Shown: positions 9,297-19,731 of the stretch, one piece after another
Numbering within the stretch: the stretch's first letter is position 1
Layout of the letters: the number at the start of each line of letters is the position of its first letter
Source: Sulfurimonas sp. SAG-AH-194-C21
GTDB taxonomy: Bacteria > Campylobacterota > Campylobacteria > Campylobacterales > Sulfurimonadaceae
NCBI RefSeq assembly: GCF_029215985.1
Contig: NZ_JAEMVC010000006.1
Location: 1-64,000 of the forward strand
DNA length: 64,000 bases
Reading direction: 5' to 3'
The notes under the pieces: model-generated
Told to the model about the DNA's origin: nothing
The model's input: only the letters and a program-made list of their open reading frames with translations
Database searches by the model: none
Made by a program: the position numbers and the translations under genes

Positions 9297-10793
9297 CTAA
9301 GCGCCCATAGGCGATGCATTTTGTAAATCTGACTCTTCAACACGAGGAGCAGATGTAGTTTTATAAATATTGTATACGAACATAACAAAACCAATTAGGT
9401 ACAGAGTACCACCAACAGCACGAATCGTATAATAAGGGTGCAATACAGTAACTGTATCGATGAATGAGTAAGCTAAGTTACCAAATTCATCGTGTGCACG
9501 CCACATCATACCTTGAGTGATTCCTGCGATCCACATAGATGTGAAGTATAAAACAACACCTAATGTTTGAATCCAAAACTGCATATTCATTAAACTTCTT
9601 GAGTAAATCTCACGTCTAAAGATACGAGGAGCCATATGATAAATAGCTGCAATAACCATAAATCCAACCCAACCAAGAGCACCATCATGAACATGACCGA
9701 TAATCCAGTCAGTAAAGTGAGCAATAGCATTAACAGATTTGATAGCTTGAATAGGACCTTCTAATGTTGAGAACATGTAAAAAGTAGACCCGAGAACCAT
9801 AAACTTAATCAATGGAGATGAAGCCACTTGTTGCCACTCACCTTTCATTGTAAGTAGCATGTTAATCGCTGAACCCCATGAAGGAAGAATAAGAATTACT
9901 GAAAATATTGAACCCATAGTCTGCATCCAATCCGGAACAGTTGAATAAAGAAGGTGATGACCACCAGCCCAGATATAAACGAACATTAATCCCCAAAACG
10001 AAAGTAAAGACAATTTATAAGAATAAATCGCTTGACCTGACTCTTTAGGTAAAAAGTAGTAAATCATCGCAATGATTGGAGTTGTTAAAACAAAAGCAAC
10101 TGCGTTATGACCAAACCACCACTGAACAAGTGCATCATTAGTTCCAGCATACATAGATACTGAATGCCACCATGCACCAATCATTGTCTCACCAGCTGGT
10201 GAAGTAGCAATGATAGTTGGAATTTCCATATTATTAAAGAGGTGAAGCATCGCAACTGCTAAAAATGTAGCAATGTAATACCAAACTGAAATATAAAGAC
10301 TCTTTTCACGTCTATAACCAACAAGTCCTGCAATACCAGCACCCCATAGTAACCATACAACTGTAATAGCTAAATCAATAGGCCACTCAAACTCTGCATA
10401 CTCTTTAGATGTAGTAATACCCATAAGTAAAGATGCAACAATAACTGCAGAAGCAGCAAAGTACAACCAAAAATGCAGTTTACCCATAAACATCAATGTT
10501 TTAGACTCTGCCATTGATACCTTAAGTACACGTTGACCAACATAGTACCATGATGCCCAAACAGCACTCAGTACAAAACCATAAATCACACTATCCGTAT
10601 GTAGAGGTCTTAGACGGCTAAAGTTAGTATATTCAGCTAAGTCTTCCCCTAAAAAAGTATTAAACTCTGGATACGCCATTTGCCATGCTAATATAACCCC
10701 TATAAGCATACCAATTGTCCCTACAAATAGTGCATTCATTATAAACAACTTAGAAACACTATAGTCGTATTCTAATGGACCATTCTTATTCAT
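9297..10793 (-). CDS. ccoN: cbb3-type cytochrome c oxidase subunit I
   Basis: Heme-copper oxidase core with WWFGHNAVAF, YIWAGGHHLLY and IGHVHDGALGW. Confidence 0.97.
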   Translation of the reverse strand: MNKNGPLEYDYSVSKLFIMNALFVGTIGMLIGVILAWQMAYPEFNTFLGEDLAEYTNFSRLRPLHTDSVIYGFVLSAVWASWYYVGQRVLKVSMAESKTLMFMGKLHFWLYFAASAVIVASLLMGITTSKEYAEFEWPIDLAITVVWLLWGAGIAGLVGYRREKSLYISVWYYIATFLAVAMLHLFNNMEIPTIIATSPAGETMIGAWWHSVSMYAGTNDALVQWWFGHNAVAFVLTTPIIAMIYYFLPKESGQAIYSYKLSLLSFWGLMFVYIWAGGHHLLYSTVPDWMQTMGSIFSVILILPSWGSAINMLLTMKGEWQQVASSPLIKFMVLGSTFYMFSTLEGPIQAIKSVNAIAHFTDWIIGHVHDGALGWVGFMVIAAIYHMAPRIFRREIYSRSLMNMQFWIQTLGVVLYFTSMWIAGITQGMMWRAHDEFGNLAYSFIDTVTVLHPYYTIRAVGGTLYLIGFVMFVYNIYKTTSAPRVEESDLQNASPMGA

Positions 10794-10924
10794 ATAATCT
10801 CCTTATATATTAAAAATAAAGACTAAAGCTTAATAAAAGCTTACGTAATATCTTTACATTTTATATATTAGCAGTAAAACAATTTAATTAACCTTAAAAG
10901 TAAAATTTATAATAACTATATGTT

Positions 10925-11425
10925 TTAATTATCTTTTGTCATTGCAGCTAGTAAATCACTATTCTCTTCTTGCATTTGAGAAAATGATGCTTTTAATTTT
11001 TCCTGTAATACTTCATCACTCAAGTTATCACCTGCGAACTCACTATAATGTTTAAAAAAATCACTATAAGGTGTAATACCTACAGCAAGCACCATATTAA
11101 GGTCTACATCACTAAAATATGTCTTCCAAGATGGTGTTATTTTTTTGATAACACTTTTTCTATTCATATAAATAATTATAAACACTATCATCATCATAAT
11201 GGACATAAAAACTATAAACATAACTATCTGAGTAACTAGTCCAACTTTTTCATAAACATAATCATTAAAAATAGCAAAAAACTCCATAAAAGGCATTGCC
11301 AGAATAATAGCTTTAATAACTAGACTACTCATACCACCAATAGGTGCACCATTATAGAGACTTAGTTTTTTTCCATTTTTGTTTGTAAAGGTAGATAGTA
11401 TCGATTTGAGGGGGTAAGTTGACAT
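10925..11425 (-). CDS. Hypothetical two-TM membrane protein
   Basis: 166 aa ORF with two hydrophobic segments; family not recognised. Confidence 0.55.
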   Translation of the reverse strand: MSTYPLKSILSTFTNKNGKKLSLYNGAPIGGMSSLVIKAIILAMPFMEFFAIFNDYVYEKVGLVTQIVMFIVFMSIMMMIVFIIIYMNRKSVIKKITPSWKTYFSDVDLNMVLAVGITPYSDFFKHYSEFAGDNLSDEVLQEKLKASFSQMQEENSDLLAAMTKDN

Positions 11426-11510
11426 AAATTTTCCTAAAATTATCTAAATAAATTTAAGAAATTATAGCAGAGGAATCTAAAAGTTTAGAAAATAGAGGAA
11501 ACTCTATTTT

Positions 11511-12380
11511 CTAAGATAATGCATTAAATTTTAACATCTCATCAATAGTAACTAAAATAATAGTTAATAAAAATGCAGCATTAATTTGGTAAAAAACTTT
11601 TCTTGCATGTTTGAGTTCAAAACTTTTATATAAAAGTTGTAAACTACTAGCAAAGCCAAGCAATCCAGTTATTACAAGTAATATCATAATTACATCACTT
11701 GCTGGATTAAATATGCTAACCATAAAAATACCAGTTTGTATAGTAAAAATAAGCCATACAAAAGTAAGCTTTTGTAATGTGTTTCTTCCAAAAAGACGCA
11801 TTGCTGTTGGATATCCACCATTATCATAATCACCATAAAACAGCATAACAAGTAACCAGAAATGTGGTACCTGCCATACAAAGTAAAAAAGACCTAAGGC
11901 ATAAAACTCAACTTCTCCTAAACCATGTCCAGCTGTAATCCAACCAATAGCGGGAGGAATAACACCTAAAATAGCACCAGGAACAACAGCTAAAGCACTT
12001 TTCTTCTTTAAAGGAGTATATACAATGTTATACCAAATAAATGCAAATAAAAATAAATTTACACCTACCATTCCAATAATCGAGTAAATTAATGCAAGTG
12101 AAGAGAGAATTAAAATAACAGCAATAATAACACCTGAAAGTGGTGACCACTTTCCAGATGCAATTGGTCTGTTTTTTGTGCGTTCCATTAAAGCATCTTC
12201 TTTATACTCTTGCACCTGATTAAGAGTTGAAACTCCCATCGCTACAAGAAGTACAGCAAGAGTTGAGAGGAACATGTCCGCTCCTATCTCACCTTTTGCC
12301 ATAATATAGGCAAAAAGTGCAGATAGACTTACTGCAAAAGAGAGAACAAACTTCGTAAGAATTCTAAGGTCTCTAAGCAT
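11511..12380 (-). CDS. ctaB/cyoE: Protoheme IX farnesyltransferase
   Basis: UbiA-type NQVQEYKEDALMERTKNRPIASG; abuts the cox genes. Confidence 0.93.
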   Translation of the reverse strand: MLRDLRILTKFVLSFAVSLSALFAYIMAKGEIGADMFLSTLAVLLVAMGVSTLNQVQEYKEDALMERTKNRPIASGKWSPLSGVIIAVILILSSLALIYSIIGMVGVNLFLFAFIWYNIVYTPLKKKSALAVVPGAILGVIPPAIGWITAGHGLGEVEFYALGLFYFVWQVPHFWLLVMLFYGDYDNGGYPTAMRLFGRNTLQKLTFVWLIFTIQTGIFMVSIFNPASDVIMILLVITGLLGFASSLQLLYKSFELKHARKVFYQINAAFLLTIILVTIDEMLKFNALS

Positions 12381-13576
12381 TACTTCGCTTCAAGATACTC
12401 TGCAATAGCTGCAACTTCTTCTTCTGACACATAAGGGAATGCTGGCATAGTACCAATCATACCCTCTTTACCATGCTTTAATACATTACGTAAAAGGTCT
12501 ACATCGTAAGTTACAAGACTTGGAGATGTACCGTACTGACCTTTACCATCTTCACCATGACATGAACTACATGCTGCGAATGAAGCAGGCTGTGTACCAG
12601 TCATACCACCAGCTACATACTCTGCAATCTCTACAGCATCAGTGCCTGAAGCCATACCAGCTGGCATTTCGCCCATAGCATAACCAAGTTTATTTTGACC
12701 GTTATTGATAACATCTAATACTTGCTCTTTAGTCAATCTTCTAGTTTGAAGTGTAGGTCCAACAAGTCTCTTATCAGAATTTACTGCATGACAGCTTTTA
12801 CATCCGTGTTGTTGTAATATTGCATCACCTGAGTTAGCATAATCACCCTCTGGTGTATCAGCATTACTATTGAACCAAGCATTATACTTATCAATTGGAA
12901 GTACAACAACTCTAGAGTACATGTACGAGTGATCAGTACCACAGTACTCAGCACACTCAACTTCGTATTCGCCAACTACAGAAGAATTAAACCACTGTTT
13001 AGTTATACGACCTGGAACAACATCCTCTTTTATACGGAAAGCTGGGACAAAAAATGCATGTAAAACATCATCAATCGGTGCTGTCATATTTAAGATAATA
13101 TTCGAATTAACTGGTACATAAAGTGCTGATTTGCCCATTGTACCTTTGTTAATAAGTTTTCCGTTTTCATCATATGTAGGTTTAGTATATGCTCCACCAA
13201 GTTTATGAACAAATCCATTTGCATTCGCAGGGTATTCATATCTCCATTTCCATTTACTACCTTCAACTTCAATAACTATACTATCATCAAGTGCTGGCAT
13301 AGTTCTAGCCGTAACCATTGATGTGTATCCGTACCAAAAACATACAAATAAAGTGATTGTAGGAACAACAGTCCATACAATCTCTAAAAGTGTATTATGA
13401 GTAACATTTTGGATGTCCTCATTTTTTACATTACTTTCGCGATACTTCCATGCTAAATAAACCATTGGAAGAACAACAGAAGCAAAAAGAACTAGTGAAA
13501 TCCATAAGTTGATTTCAAGAGCTTGTTGAATGTGTTCTGCGATTACTACACCGCTTGTATTAAATCCTTGTAACAT
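12380..13576 (-). CDS. ctaC/coxB: Cytochrome c oxidase subunit II with CuA site and C-terminal diheme cytochrome c extension
   Basis: CuA motif CAEYCGTDHSYM; heme motifs CKSCHAV and CSSCHGEDGKGQ. Confidence 0.93.
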   Translation of the reverse strand: MLQGFNTSGVVIAEHIQQALEINLWISLVLFASVVLPMVYLAWKYRESNVKNEDIQNVTHNTLLEIVWTVVPTITLFVCFWYGYTSMVTARTMPALDDSIVIEVEGSKWKWRYEYPANANGFVHKLGGAYTKPTYDENGKLINKGTMGKSALYVPVNSNIILNMTAPIDDVLHAFFVPAFRIKEDVVPGRITKQWFNSSVVGEYEVECAEYCGTDHSYMYSRVVVLPIDKYNAWFNSNADTPEGDYANSGDAILQQHGCKSCHAVNSDKRLVGPTLQTRRLTKEQVLDVINNGQNKLGYAMGEMPAGMASGTDAVEIAEYVAGGMTGTQPASFAACSSCHGEDGKGQYGTSPSLVTYDVDLLRNVLKHGKEGMIGTMPAFPYVSEEEVAAIAEYLEAK

Positions 13577-13585
13577 ATGGCCTCC

Positions 13586-14035
13586 TTAGTGCTCTGAGTG
13601 TGCAGATTCATGACTAGCACCACTCGTATGTTCTGATGTAGAATGACTAGAATCAGAGCTTGTTGAGTGGTGACCAGCTGTTGGGCTACCAGCACTCGTT
13701 GCTGCTGATGATATATGACTCTCATCTGCATATTGAAAATTCTGTACATCGTAAATAACGATTGTGAAGAAAAAGAAAACTATGAAAACAGCAAAAGAGA
13801 CTGTCCAACCTATTAAAGTTTCACCTTTGAGGTGCATATAATAAAATAAAATTATAATTGCTTTAATTAGACCAATTAATAACTGTACAACAAAAGTAGC
13901 ATCTGTTAAGAACATACTTGGCTGAATAAAAGTAACAGTAGTTAAAAGCAAAAGTCCGATAAGAACTTTGTAGTAACCACCTTTTTCTTCTTGATAATTT
14001 ACTGTAGCATTAGTGCTCATTACTATGTCCTCCAA
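13586..14035 (-). CDS. Cytochrome c oxidase subunit IV family protein
   Basis: Three TMs with VQLLIGLIKAIIILFYYMHLKGE; His/Ser-rich tail; operon position. Confidence 0.75.
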   Translation of the reverse strand: MEDIVMSTNATVNYQEEKGGYYKVLIGLLLLTTVTFIQPSMFLTDATFVVQLLIGLIKAIIILFYYMHLKGETLIGWTVSFAVFIVFFFFTIVIYDVQNFQYADESHISSAATSAGSPTAGHHSTSSDSSHSTSEHTSGASHESAHSEH

Positions 14036-14750
14036 AAAGTGATCCTATGTCAGGAATATGGTATCCACCAGCATCTGCACCAATCATATAAAAATAAGGG
14101 AAAACAAATACCCAGATTAAGTGAACTAAATCCCAGTAAAGTGCAATATTCCAGTGAAGGATATGGTGCTCAGGAGTTACTAAACCAGCATTAATACGCT
14201 TTAGTAACCATAACATAAGACCAATACCTATGATAATGTGAAAACCGTGTAAACCAGTCATTGTAAAGTACATTCCAAAGAATAGTATTTGACCAAATGG
14301 CTTAGAATGTGCATTTCCAGACTGAAGTGCATCAAGACCTAAGAAAACACCATGTTGGTACTCTAAAGACCACTCAATTGCTTTTACTCCAAGAAATAAA
14401 AATGCAAAAAAGATTGTAGCCCAGATCATAAGTTTAGCACCCTTAATATCACCACTACGCATCTTAAGTAAACCAAGACCCATAGTAAGTGCAGAAATAA
14501 GTAGTACTACTGTATTAAAACCACCAAGAACTCTATTGAGTCCTGCAGATGCTTCTATATAATCTGCATGGTGAAGTGTAAAGTAATATGTAAGAACCAT
14601 AAACATAGCTCCAAACATAAGAACTTCAGTTAACATAAATAACCAAAATCCTAATTTACCACCGTAAAAGTCACCTTGCCAACCTTGAACTTCATGTTCA
14701 ACGCCATCGCGAGTAGTCGCGATTTCTGGTACGTATGCGTGATCAGACAT
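14010..14750 (-). CDS. ctaE/coxC: Cytochrome c oxidase subunit III
   Basis: GKLGFWLFMLTEVLMFGAMF, TGLHGFHIIIGI and YWDLVHLIWVFVFP. Confidence 0.94.
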   Translation of the reverse strand: MSDHAYVPEIATTRDGVEHEVQGWQGDFYGGKLGFWLFMLTEVLMFGAMFMVLTYYFTLHHADYIEASAGLNRVLGGFNTVVLLISALTMGLGLLKMRSGDIKGAKLMIWATIFFAFLFLGVKAIEWSLEYQHGVFLGLDALQSGNAHSKPFGQILFFGMYFTMTGLHGFHIIIGIGLMLWLLKRINAGLVTPEHHILHWNIALYWDLVHLIWVFVFPYFYMIGADAGGYHIPDIGSLFGGHSNEH

Positions 14751-16405
14751 TAGTCAATCCTTTTCATAGTTTCGTAATCAAATTTAACCACTGGTTCACC
14801 ATGGTGATACTCATATGGATTAAAATCTACATAAGGAACTTTTGTATGGTTCTCTAATGGTGGTGGTGATGTTGGTAAGTGCCACTCTAAAGTAGTTCCT
14901 TCCCATGGGTTAGTACCTGAAAGCTCGCCCTTGTTCCAAGAACTTAAGAAGTTCCAAAACATAAGAACTAAACCAGCTAAAATAACAATTGCACCGATAC
15001 CAGAAATTTGGTGATAAATCTCAAATTCAGGAAGGTAATCAAAATAACGTCTTGGCATACCGTAGTAACCAGCGATAAACATTGGGAACCAAAGTAAGTT
15101 AATACCTACAAAGTTTAACCAAAAAGCAACTTTTGCTGTTGTTTCATTGTACATTCTACCAGTAACTACTGGGAACCAATAGTGAAGACCAGCGAAGAAT
15201 AAGAATACAACTCCACCAAGAATAGCATAGTGAAAGTGAGCAACAGAATAGTAAGTATCTTGAAGGTGAATATCAGCACCAACCATAGCGATAGTTACAC
15301 CTGTAAGACCACCAATTGCGAAAGTCACAATAGTACCTAGTGCCCATAACATTGGTGTTTTAAGGATAACTTTACCCTTGTACATTGTAGCAATCCAGTC
15401 ATAAAACTTAATACCTGTTGGAATAGCAACAAAGAATGTAAGGAATGAGAAAATTGTTTTAGCAATATCTGACATACCAGAAGTAAAAAGGTGGTGACCC
15501 CATACTAAATAACCAATACCTGCGATTGATGCAGATGAAAGTGCGATTGTACGGTAACCAAAAATTTCTCTTCTAGAAAATACAGGAATAATTTCTGACA
15601 TGATACCAAATGCTGGTAAAATCATTAAATAAACTGCTGGGTGAGAGTAAATCCAAAATAGGTGCTCAAAAAGTACTGGATCTCCACCTTTAGCAGGATC
15701 AAAAATACCAATACCGAAGTACTTCTCTAAAATTGCAAGAATCAGTGTAATACCTACAACTGGAGTTGCAAGAAGTTGAATCCATGCTGTTGCATAAATT
15801 CCCCATACAAATAAAGGCATTTTGAAAAAATCCATACCTGGAGCACGAAGACGGTGAATAGTTACAAGAAAGTTAAGACCTGTAAGAATTGAAGCCATTC
15901 CAAGAACAAATGCTGCTACAAGTGTAGTAATAACGTTTGTGTCTGTGTTTAAACTATATGGAGCATAAAATGTCCAACCTGTATCTGCAAAACCGTTACC
16001 AGTCCATAAAGATGAAAGTGCAATTAAACAACCTAAAATATATAACCAGAATGTAAACCAGTTAAGACGTGGGAAAGATACATCTTTGGCCCCAATCATT
16101 AATGGCATAACGATATTACCAAATACTGCTGGAATACCTGGAATAATAAATAAGAAAACCATAATAACACCGTGAAGTGTAAAGGCTTGATTAAATGTAT
16201 CACCATCCATAATTTGTGCACCTGGTGCAAATAACTCTATTCTCATTGCCATTGCCGTAGCGATTGCAATAAAAAAGAATGTGAACATAACTGCTGCATA
16301 CATAATACCAATACGTTTATGGTCTATTGTAAGTAGCCACTGCATAACTTTGGTCTTTGGGTGTCCAATTGCACAGTGTGTTTCGTCGAAATAACTTTTA
16401 CTCAT
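14750..16405 (-). CDS. ctaD/coxA: Cytochrome c oxidase subunit I (A2-like, YSHP motif)
   Basis: LTIDHKRIGIMY, FWIYSHPAVYLMILPAFGI, WGHHLFTSGM and DTYYSVAHFHYAILGG. ORF track start is 16456; ATG at 16405 (MSKSYFDETH) preceded by AGGAGA is the better start. Confidence 0.95.
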   Translation of the reverse strand: MSKSYFDETHCAIGHPKTKVMQWLLTIDHKRIGIMYAAVMFTFFFIAIATAMAMRIELFAPGAQIMDGDTFNQAFTLHGVIMVFLFIIPGIPAVFGNIVMPLMIGAKDVSFPRLNWFTFWLYILGCLIALSSLWTGNGFADTGWTFYAPYSLNTDTNVITTLVAAFVLGMASILTGLNFLVTIHRLRAPGMDFFKMPLFVWGIYATAWIQLLATPVVGITLILAILEKYFGIGIFDPAKGGDPVLFEHLFWIYSHPAVYLMILPAFGIMSEIIPVFSRREIFGYRTIALSSASIAGIGYLVWGHHLFTSGMSDIAKTIFSFLTFFVAIPTGIKFYDWIATMYKGKVILKTPMLWALGTIVTFAIGGLTGVTIAMVGADIHLQDTYYSVAHFHYAILGGVVFLFFAGLHYWFPVVTGRMYNETTAKVAFWLNFVGINLLWFPMFIAGYYGMPRRYFDYLPEFEIYHQISGIGAIVILAGLVLMFWNFLSSWNKGELSGTNPWEGTTLEWHLPTSPPPLENHTKVPYVDFNPYEYHHGEPVVKFDYETMKRID

Positions 16406-17201
16406 TGTCTTCTCCTTTTTTTTGATGGTCTTCTTCTCTTCTGCCTGATCTAACAAGCCAAATGAAAAATACCAATACTATACTTAACATTACTGTTGCT
16501 GCTATTTTTTCCCAAACAAAAACATATGTTTTTCCTTTTGGGTCATATGCAAAACAAAAAAGTAATGTTTTCGCGATTGTTGGTCCTACTGTACCGTCTG
16601 CAGCTTCTAAAACTGACATTTTCACATCAAATGGAAGTTGGTCAATACCATTAAGGTATCTCGTAATCTTTCCATCTGGAGCTAATGCTATCAGAGCTGC
16701 ACCGTGTATATACTCTACATTTCCATTAGACAATACGTCTTTTTCGAAATAAAATCCAACTTCATCTGCAAGAACCTTAGAACTACCATCTTTTCCAATA
16801 ACAAAGTTCCAAGCATCCTCATCAAATTCTCTCGTCATTGATGTTAGAAGATTTCTCTTCTTAGCTGCTGCTAAAGGAGCTGTTTCAGTTTCTGCGAAAC
16901 TTACTGTTAGCACTCGATAATCAACATTTTCTTCTAAATCTAATCTACCCAACATATCAGCCATATCATTTAGTTGCGGTGTACATATACCTGAGCATCT
17001 AAAATAATTCAGTGTTAATAGTGTTGGCTTGCCGTCCATTAATTCTCTGAGGGTAACTACCTCTGATTTTTCATTAATAAACTTCAAATCAAGTGAAACA
17101 CTATCCCCTAATTTTTCTTTTATACCTAATTCACTTGCATATAAAAAACTCATGAATACAGATAAGACTAATAAATATCTAAGCATAGATTCTCCTAACA
17201 T
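16398..17201 (-). CDS. SCO1/SenC family copper chaperone, paralog 1
   Basis: LLTLNYFRCSGICTPQLNDMADML and VDYRVLTVSFAETETAPLAAAKK; C-terminal TM. The true start may be the MLRYLLV methionine. Confidence 0.88.
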   Translation of the reverse strand: MLGESMLRYLLVLSVFMSFLYASELGIKEKLGDSVSLDLKFINEKSEVVTLRELMDGKPTLLTLNYFRCSGICTPQLNDMADMLGRLDLEENVDYRVLTVSFAETETAPLAAAKKRNLLTSMTREFDEDAWNFVIGKDGSSKVLADEVGFYFEKDVLSNGNVEYIHGAALIALAPDGKITRYLNGIDQLPFDVKMSVLEAADGTVGPTIAKTLLFCFAYDPKGKTYVFVWEKIAATVMLSIVLVFFIWLVRSGRREEDHQKKGEDNE

Positions 17202-17307
17202 CTTAATTTCCCCAATATAAATACTGAAAAATACCCGAAATTATACTTAATCATAGATTAAGAATACTTGAATTAGTTATTATTATTTTTTATATAACCT
17301 ATTATAT

Positions 17308-18087
17308 TTACTTATCTTTTTCCGACTCGTTCTCTTTTCTTTTACTACCTCTTATAAGATATACAAATAAACCTATAACTACACTCATCATCAATACAGC
17401 CCATATTTTACTACCCATTTTAACCATAATGAAACCATCTTGTTTCTTAGAAAAACAGTATGGGGAATTTTTTGAAATCGTCGGAGAAACCATCTCTTTT
17501 TTTGCTTCTCCTAACGCCATCTCTACATCTGTTGATAACTGTTCAATTCCACTCATATACCGTGTGATTTTCCCTGTTGGAGAGAGAACAATTAACGCCG
17601 CACCATGAATATAATCTACTTGTCCATTTGCTGCTACTGTTTTTTCAAATTTGAACCCTACACTGTCTGCTAATTTTCCTGAACTATTATTCTCTCCAAT
17701 AACAAAATGCCATGCATCTTGAACATATGATCTGTTCATAGAGTGAATGAGATTTTTCTTCTTTGCAACTGCTAAGTCTGGTGTTTCATCTTCTGCAAAA
17801 TCAACAGTTATCACTTTATAGTCAGTGTTCTCTGCTAAATGTAATCTACTTAACATGATAGCCATGTCATTAAGTTGTGGAGAGCAGATACCTGCACATT
17901 TAAAGTAGTTTAATGTAAGAAGTGTTGGTTTCCCATCCATAAGTTCTTTCAGTGTTACACGCTCTGATTGCTCATTAATAAAAATAAGATCAAGAGGAAC
18001 AGTGTCCCCAAGTTTTTCGTTTATACCAAGACCTTCTGAGTGAAGTAGTTGTAGACATAAGAGTAGTATTGTTAGATATTTGACCAT
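17308..18087 (-). CDS. SCO1/SenC family copper chaperone, paralog 2
   Basis: LLTLNYFKCAGICSPQLNDMAIML; clearly paralogous to the ORF at 16398-17201. Confidence 0.88.
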   Translation of the reverse strand: MVKYLTILLLCLQLLHSEGLGINEKLGDTVPLDLIFINEQSERVTLKELMDGKPTLLTLNYFKCAGICSPQLNDMAIMLSRLHLAENTDYKVITVDFAEDETPDLAVAKKKNLIHSMNRSYVQDAWHFVIGENNSSGKLADSVGFKFEKTVAANGQVDYIHGAALIVLSPTGKITRYMSGIEQLSTDVEMALGEAKKEMVSPTISKNSPYCFSKKQDGFIMVKMGSKIWAVLMMSVVIGLFVYLIRGSKRKENESEKDK

Positions 18088-18162
18088 TTGTAACCTTTAA
18101 CTAGAGTAATTTTTTGGAATTATACTGAAGTTATAGTTGATTTAATGTTAAGTAAAAATAGC

Positions 18163-18591
18163 TTATAGAAGTTTTTTAGGTTGAAAAAGTAGAAGTGCAG
18201 CTAAGGCAATACAAGAAAAAAGGAGGAAAAAAAGTACATTTGCAGAGAGTTTGAAGGCTATAACTCCAAAAACTGTATTACCTTGAATTATCAAGAATAG
18301 TAGTACCTTTGTGTGTTTTGTTAGTTTTACTTTAAACTCATTTGTTACAGGATTCTTTTTCATATATAATATATGTCTATGCATGAGTATATAATAAATA
18401 ATAAAAAGTTCAATTATTTTATACACAATTAAAGCATATACGAAGTACATATTATACTTCCCATCAAAATATTGGGGACAAGAGAGGGTAACAAAGAAGT
18501 TAAAAACAAGTGCTAAACTTGCAAAAAGTGCAAGTACTTTTAGTATAAACGACTTGCGTTTTTCTAAAGTACTAACTAACTCTTGCATCAA
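18163..18591 (-). CDS. Hypothetical multi-TM membrane protein
   Basis: 142 aa, about four hydrophobic segments, overlaps the 3' end of carA. Confidence 0.5.
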   Translation of the reverse strand: MMQELVSTLEKRKSFILKVLALFASLALVFNFFVTLSCPQYFDGKYNMYFVYALIVYKIIELFIIYYILMHRHILYMKKNPVTNEFKVKLTKHTKVLLFLIIQGNTVFGVIAFKLSANVLFFLLFSCIALAALLLFQPKKLL

Positions 18592-19726
18592 GCATTAAAG
18601 TAAGAAATTCACTAAAGATATAAGCACTCTCTTTTGGACCAGGACTAGCTTCTGGGTGATGCTGTACTGAAAAGATTGGTTCATTCTTATATTTTAAACC
18701 TTCAATAGTATTATCAAAAAGGTTCGTATGTGTAACTTCTGCAATCTCAATAATATTATCAGGAACATTATAGTTATGATTTTGTGCTGTAATCTCAACT
18801 AGTCCTGTTTTTTCATTTTTAACAGGATGATTTCCACCATGGTGACCGAACTTCAGTTTAAATGTGTCGTAACCATGAGAAATTGAAAGGAGTTGATGAC
18901 CTAAACAGATAGCAAAAATTGGAATTTTTGCATCTATGAGTATTTTAATCTGCTCTTGTTCTTTTTTAAGTACAAGTGGATCACCTGGACCATTTGAAAG
19001 GAAAACACCATCAATAGTTTTACTCTTATACTGTGTTATTAAATCCTCAGCTTTAAAGTCATTAGGAATAACATTTACACCGATACCAGCAGATACTATC
19101 TCATTTAATATGTTGCGTTTAACACCAAAATCTATAACAGCTACATTAGCCTTAATTTCTGGTGCATCATCAAACTCAAATCCACTCATTTTGTTATAAG
19201 TACTTTGAGTATGCTTATAAGCTTTTTTAGTACTCACTTCTTCGATGTAGTTTACATCTTCTATTCGAGGTGCATCTGATAAAAGCTGTTTGAGCTCTTC
19301 TTTGTTAGAAATCTTTGTTGAGGCTATCATCATCATAGCACCCTCATCCCTAATCATTTTTGTTAGGTATCTTGTATCTATCTCACAAATTCCCATAACA
19401 TTATGTTGTGCTAAAAACGCAGCAAGTGATTGTTCTGCTCTAAAGTTTGAGTAGCGTTCTTGGTACTTACGAACTATCATACCTTTGGCATGTGCACCTT
19501 TACTTTCCATATCTTGAGCATTAACACCAACATTTCCTATTTCAGGCATTGTAAATGTGACAAACTGACCAGCATATGAAGGATCACTCATAATTTCTTG
19601 GTAACCAGTAAGGGAAGTATTAAAAACTATCTCACCTACAACTGTAGTATCAGCTCCAAAACTTTTCGCTTCTAAATAAGTTCCATTTTCAAGATATATA
19701 TATACTTTTTTTAACAAACTGCTCAT
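18572..19726 (-). CDS. carA: Carbamoyl-phosphate synthase small subunit
   Basis: GQFVTFTMPEIGNVGVN, FLSNGPGDP, IFAICLGHQLLS and FSVQHHPEASPGP. Confidence 0.97.
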   Translation of the reverse strand: MSSLLKKVYIYLENGTYLEAKSFGADTTVVGEIVFNTSLTGYQEIMSDPSYAGQFVTFTMPEIGNVGVNAQDMESKGAHAKGMIVRKYQERYSNFRAEQSLAAFLAQHNVMGICEIDTRYLTKMIRDEGAMMMIASTKISNKEELKQLLSDAPRIEDVNYIEEVSTKKAYKHTQSTYNKMSGFEFDDAPEIKANVAVIDFGVKRNILNEIVSAGIGVNVIPNDFKAEDLITQYKSKTIDGVFLSNGPGDPLVLKKEQEQIKILIDAKIPIFAICLGHQLLSISHGYDTFKLKFGHHGGNHPVKNEKTGLVEITAQNHNYNVPDNIIEIAEVTHTNLFDNTIEGLKYKNEPIFSVQHHPEASPGPKESAYIFSEFLTLMLDARVS

Positions 19727-19731
19727 ATTTG

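Noticed and set aside
11690-11881. 63-aa ORF in ctaB
   Set aside because: Alternate-frame ORF inside a well-supported gene.
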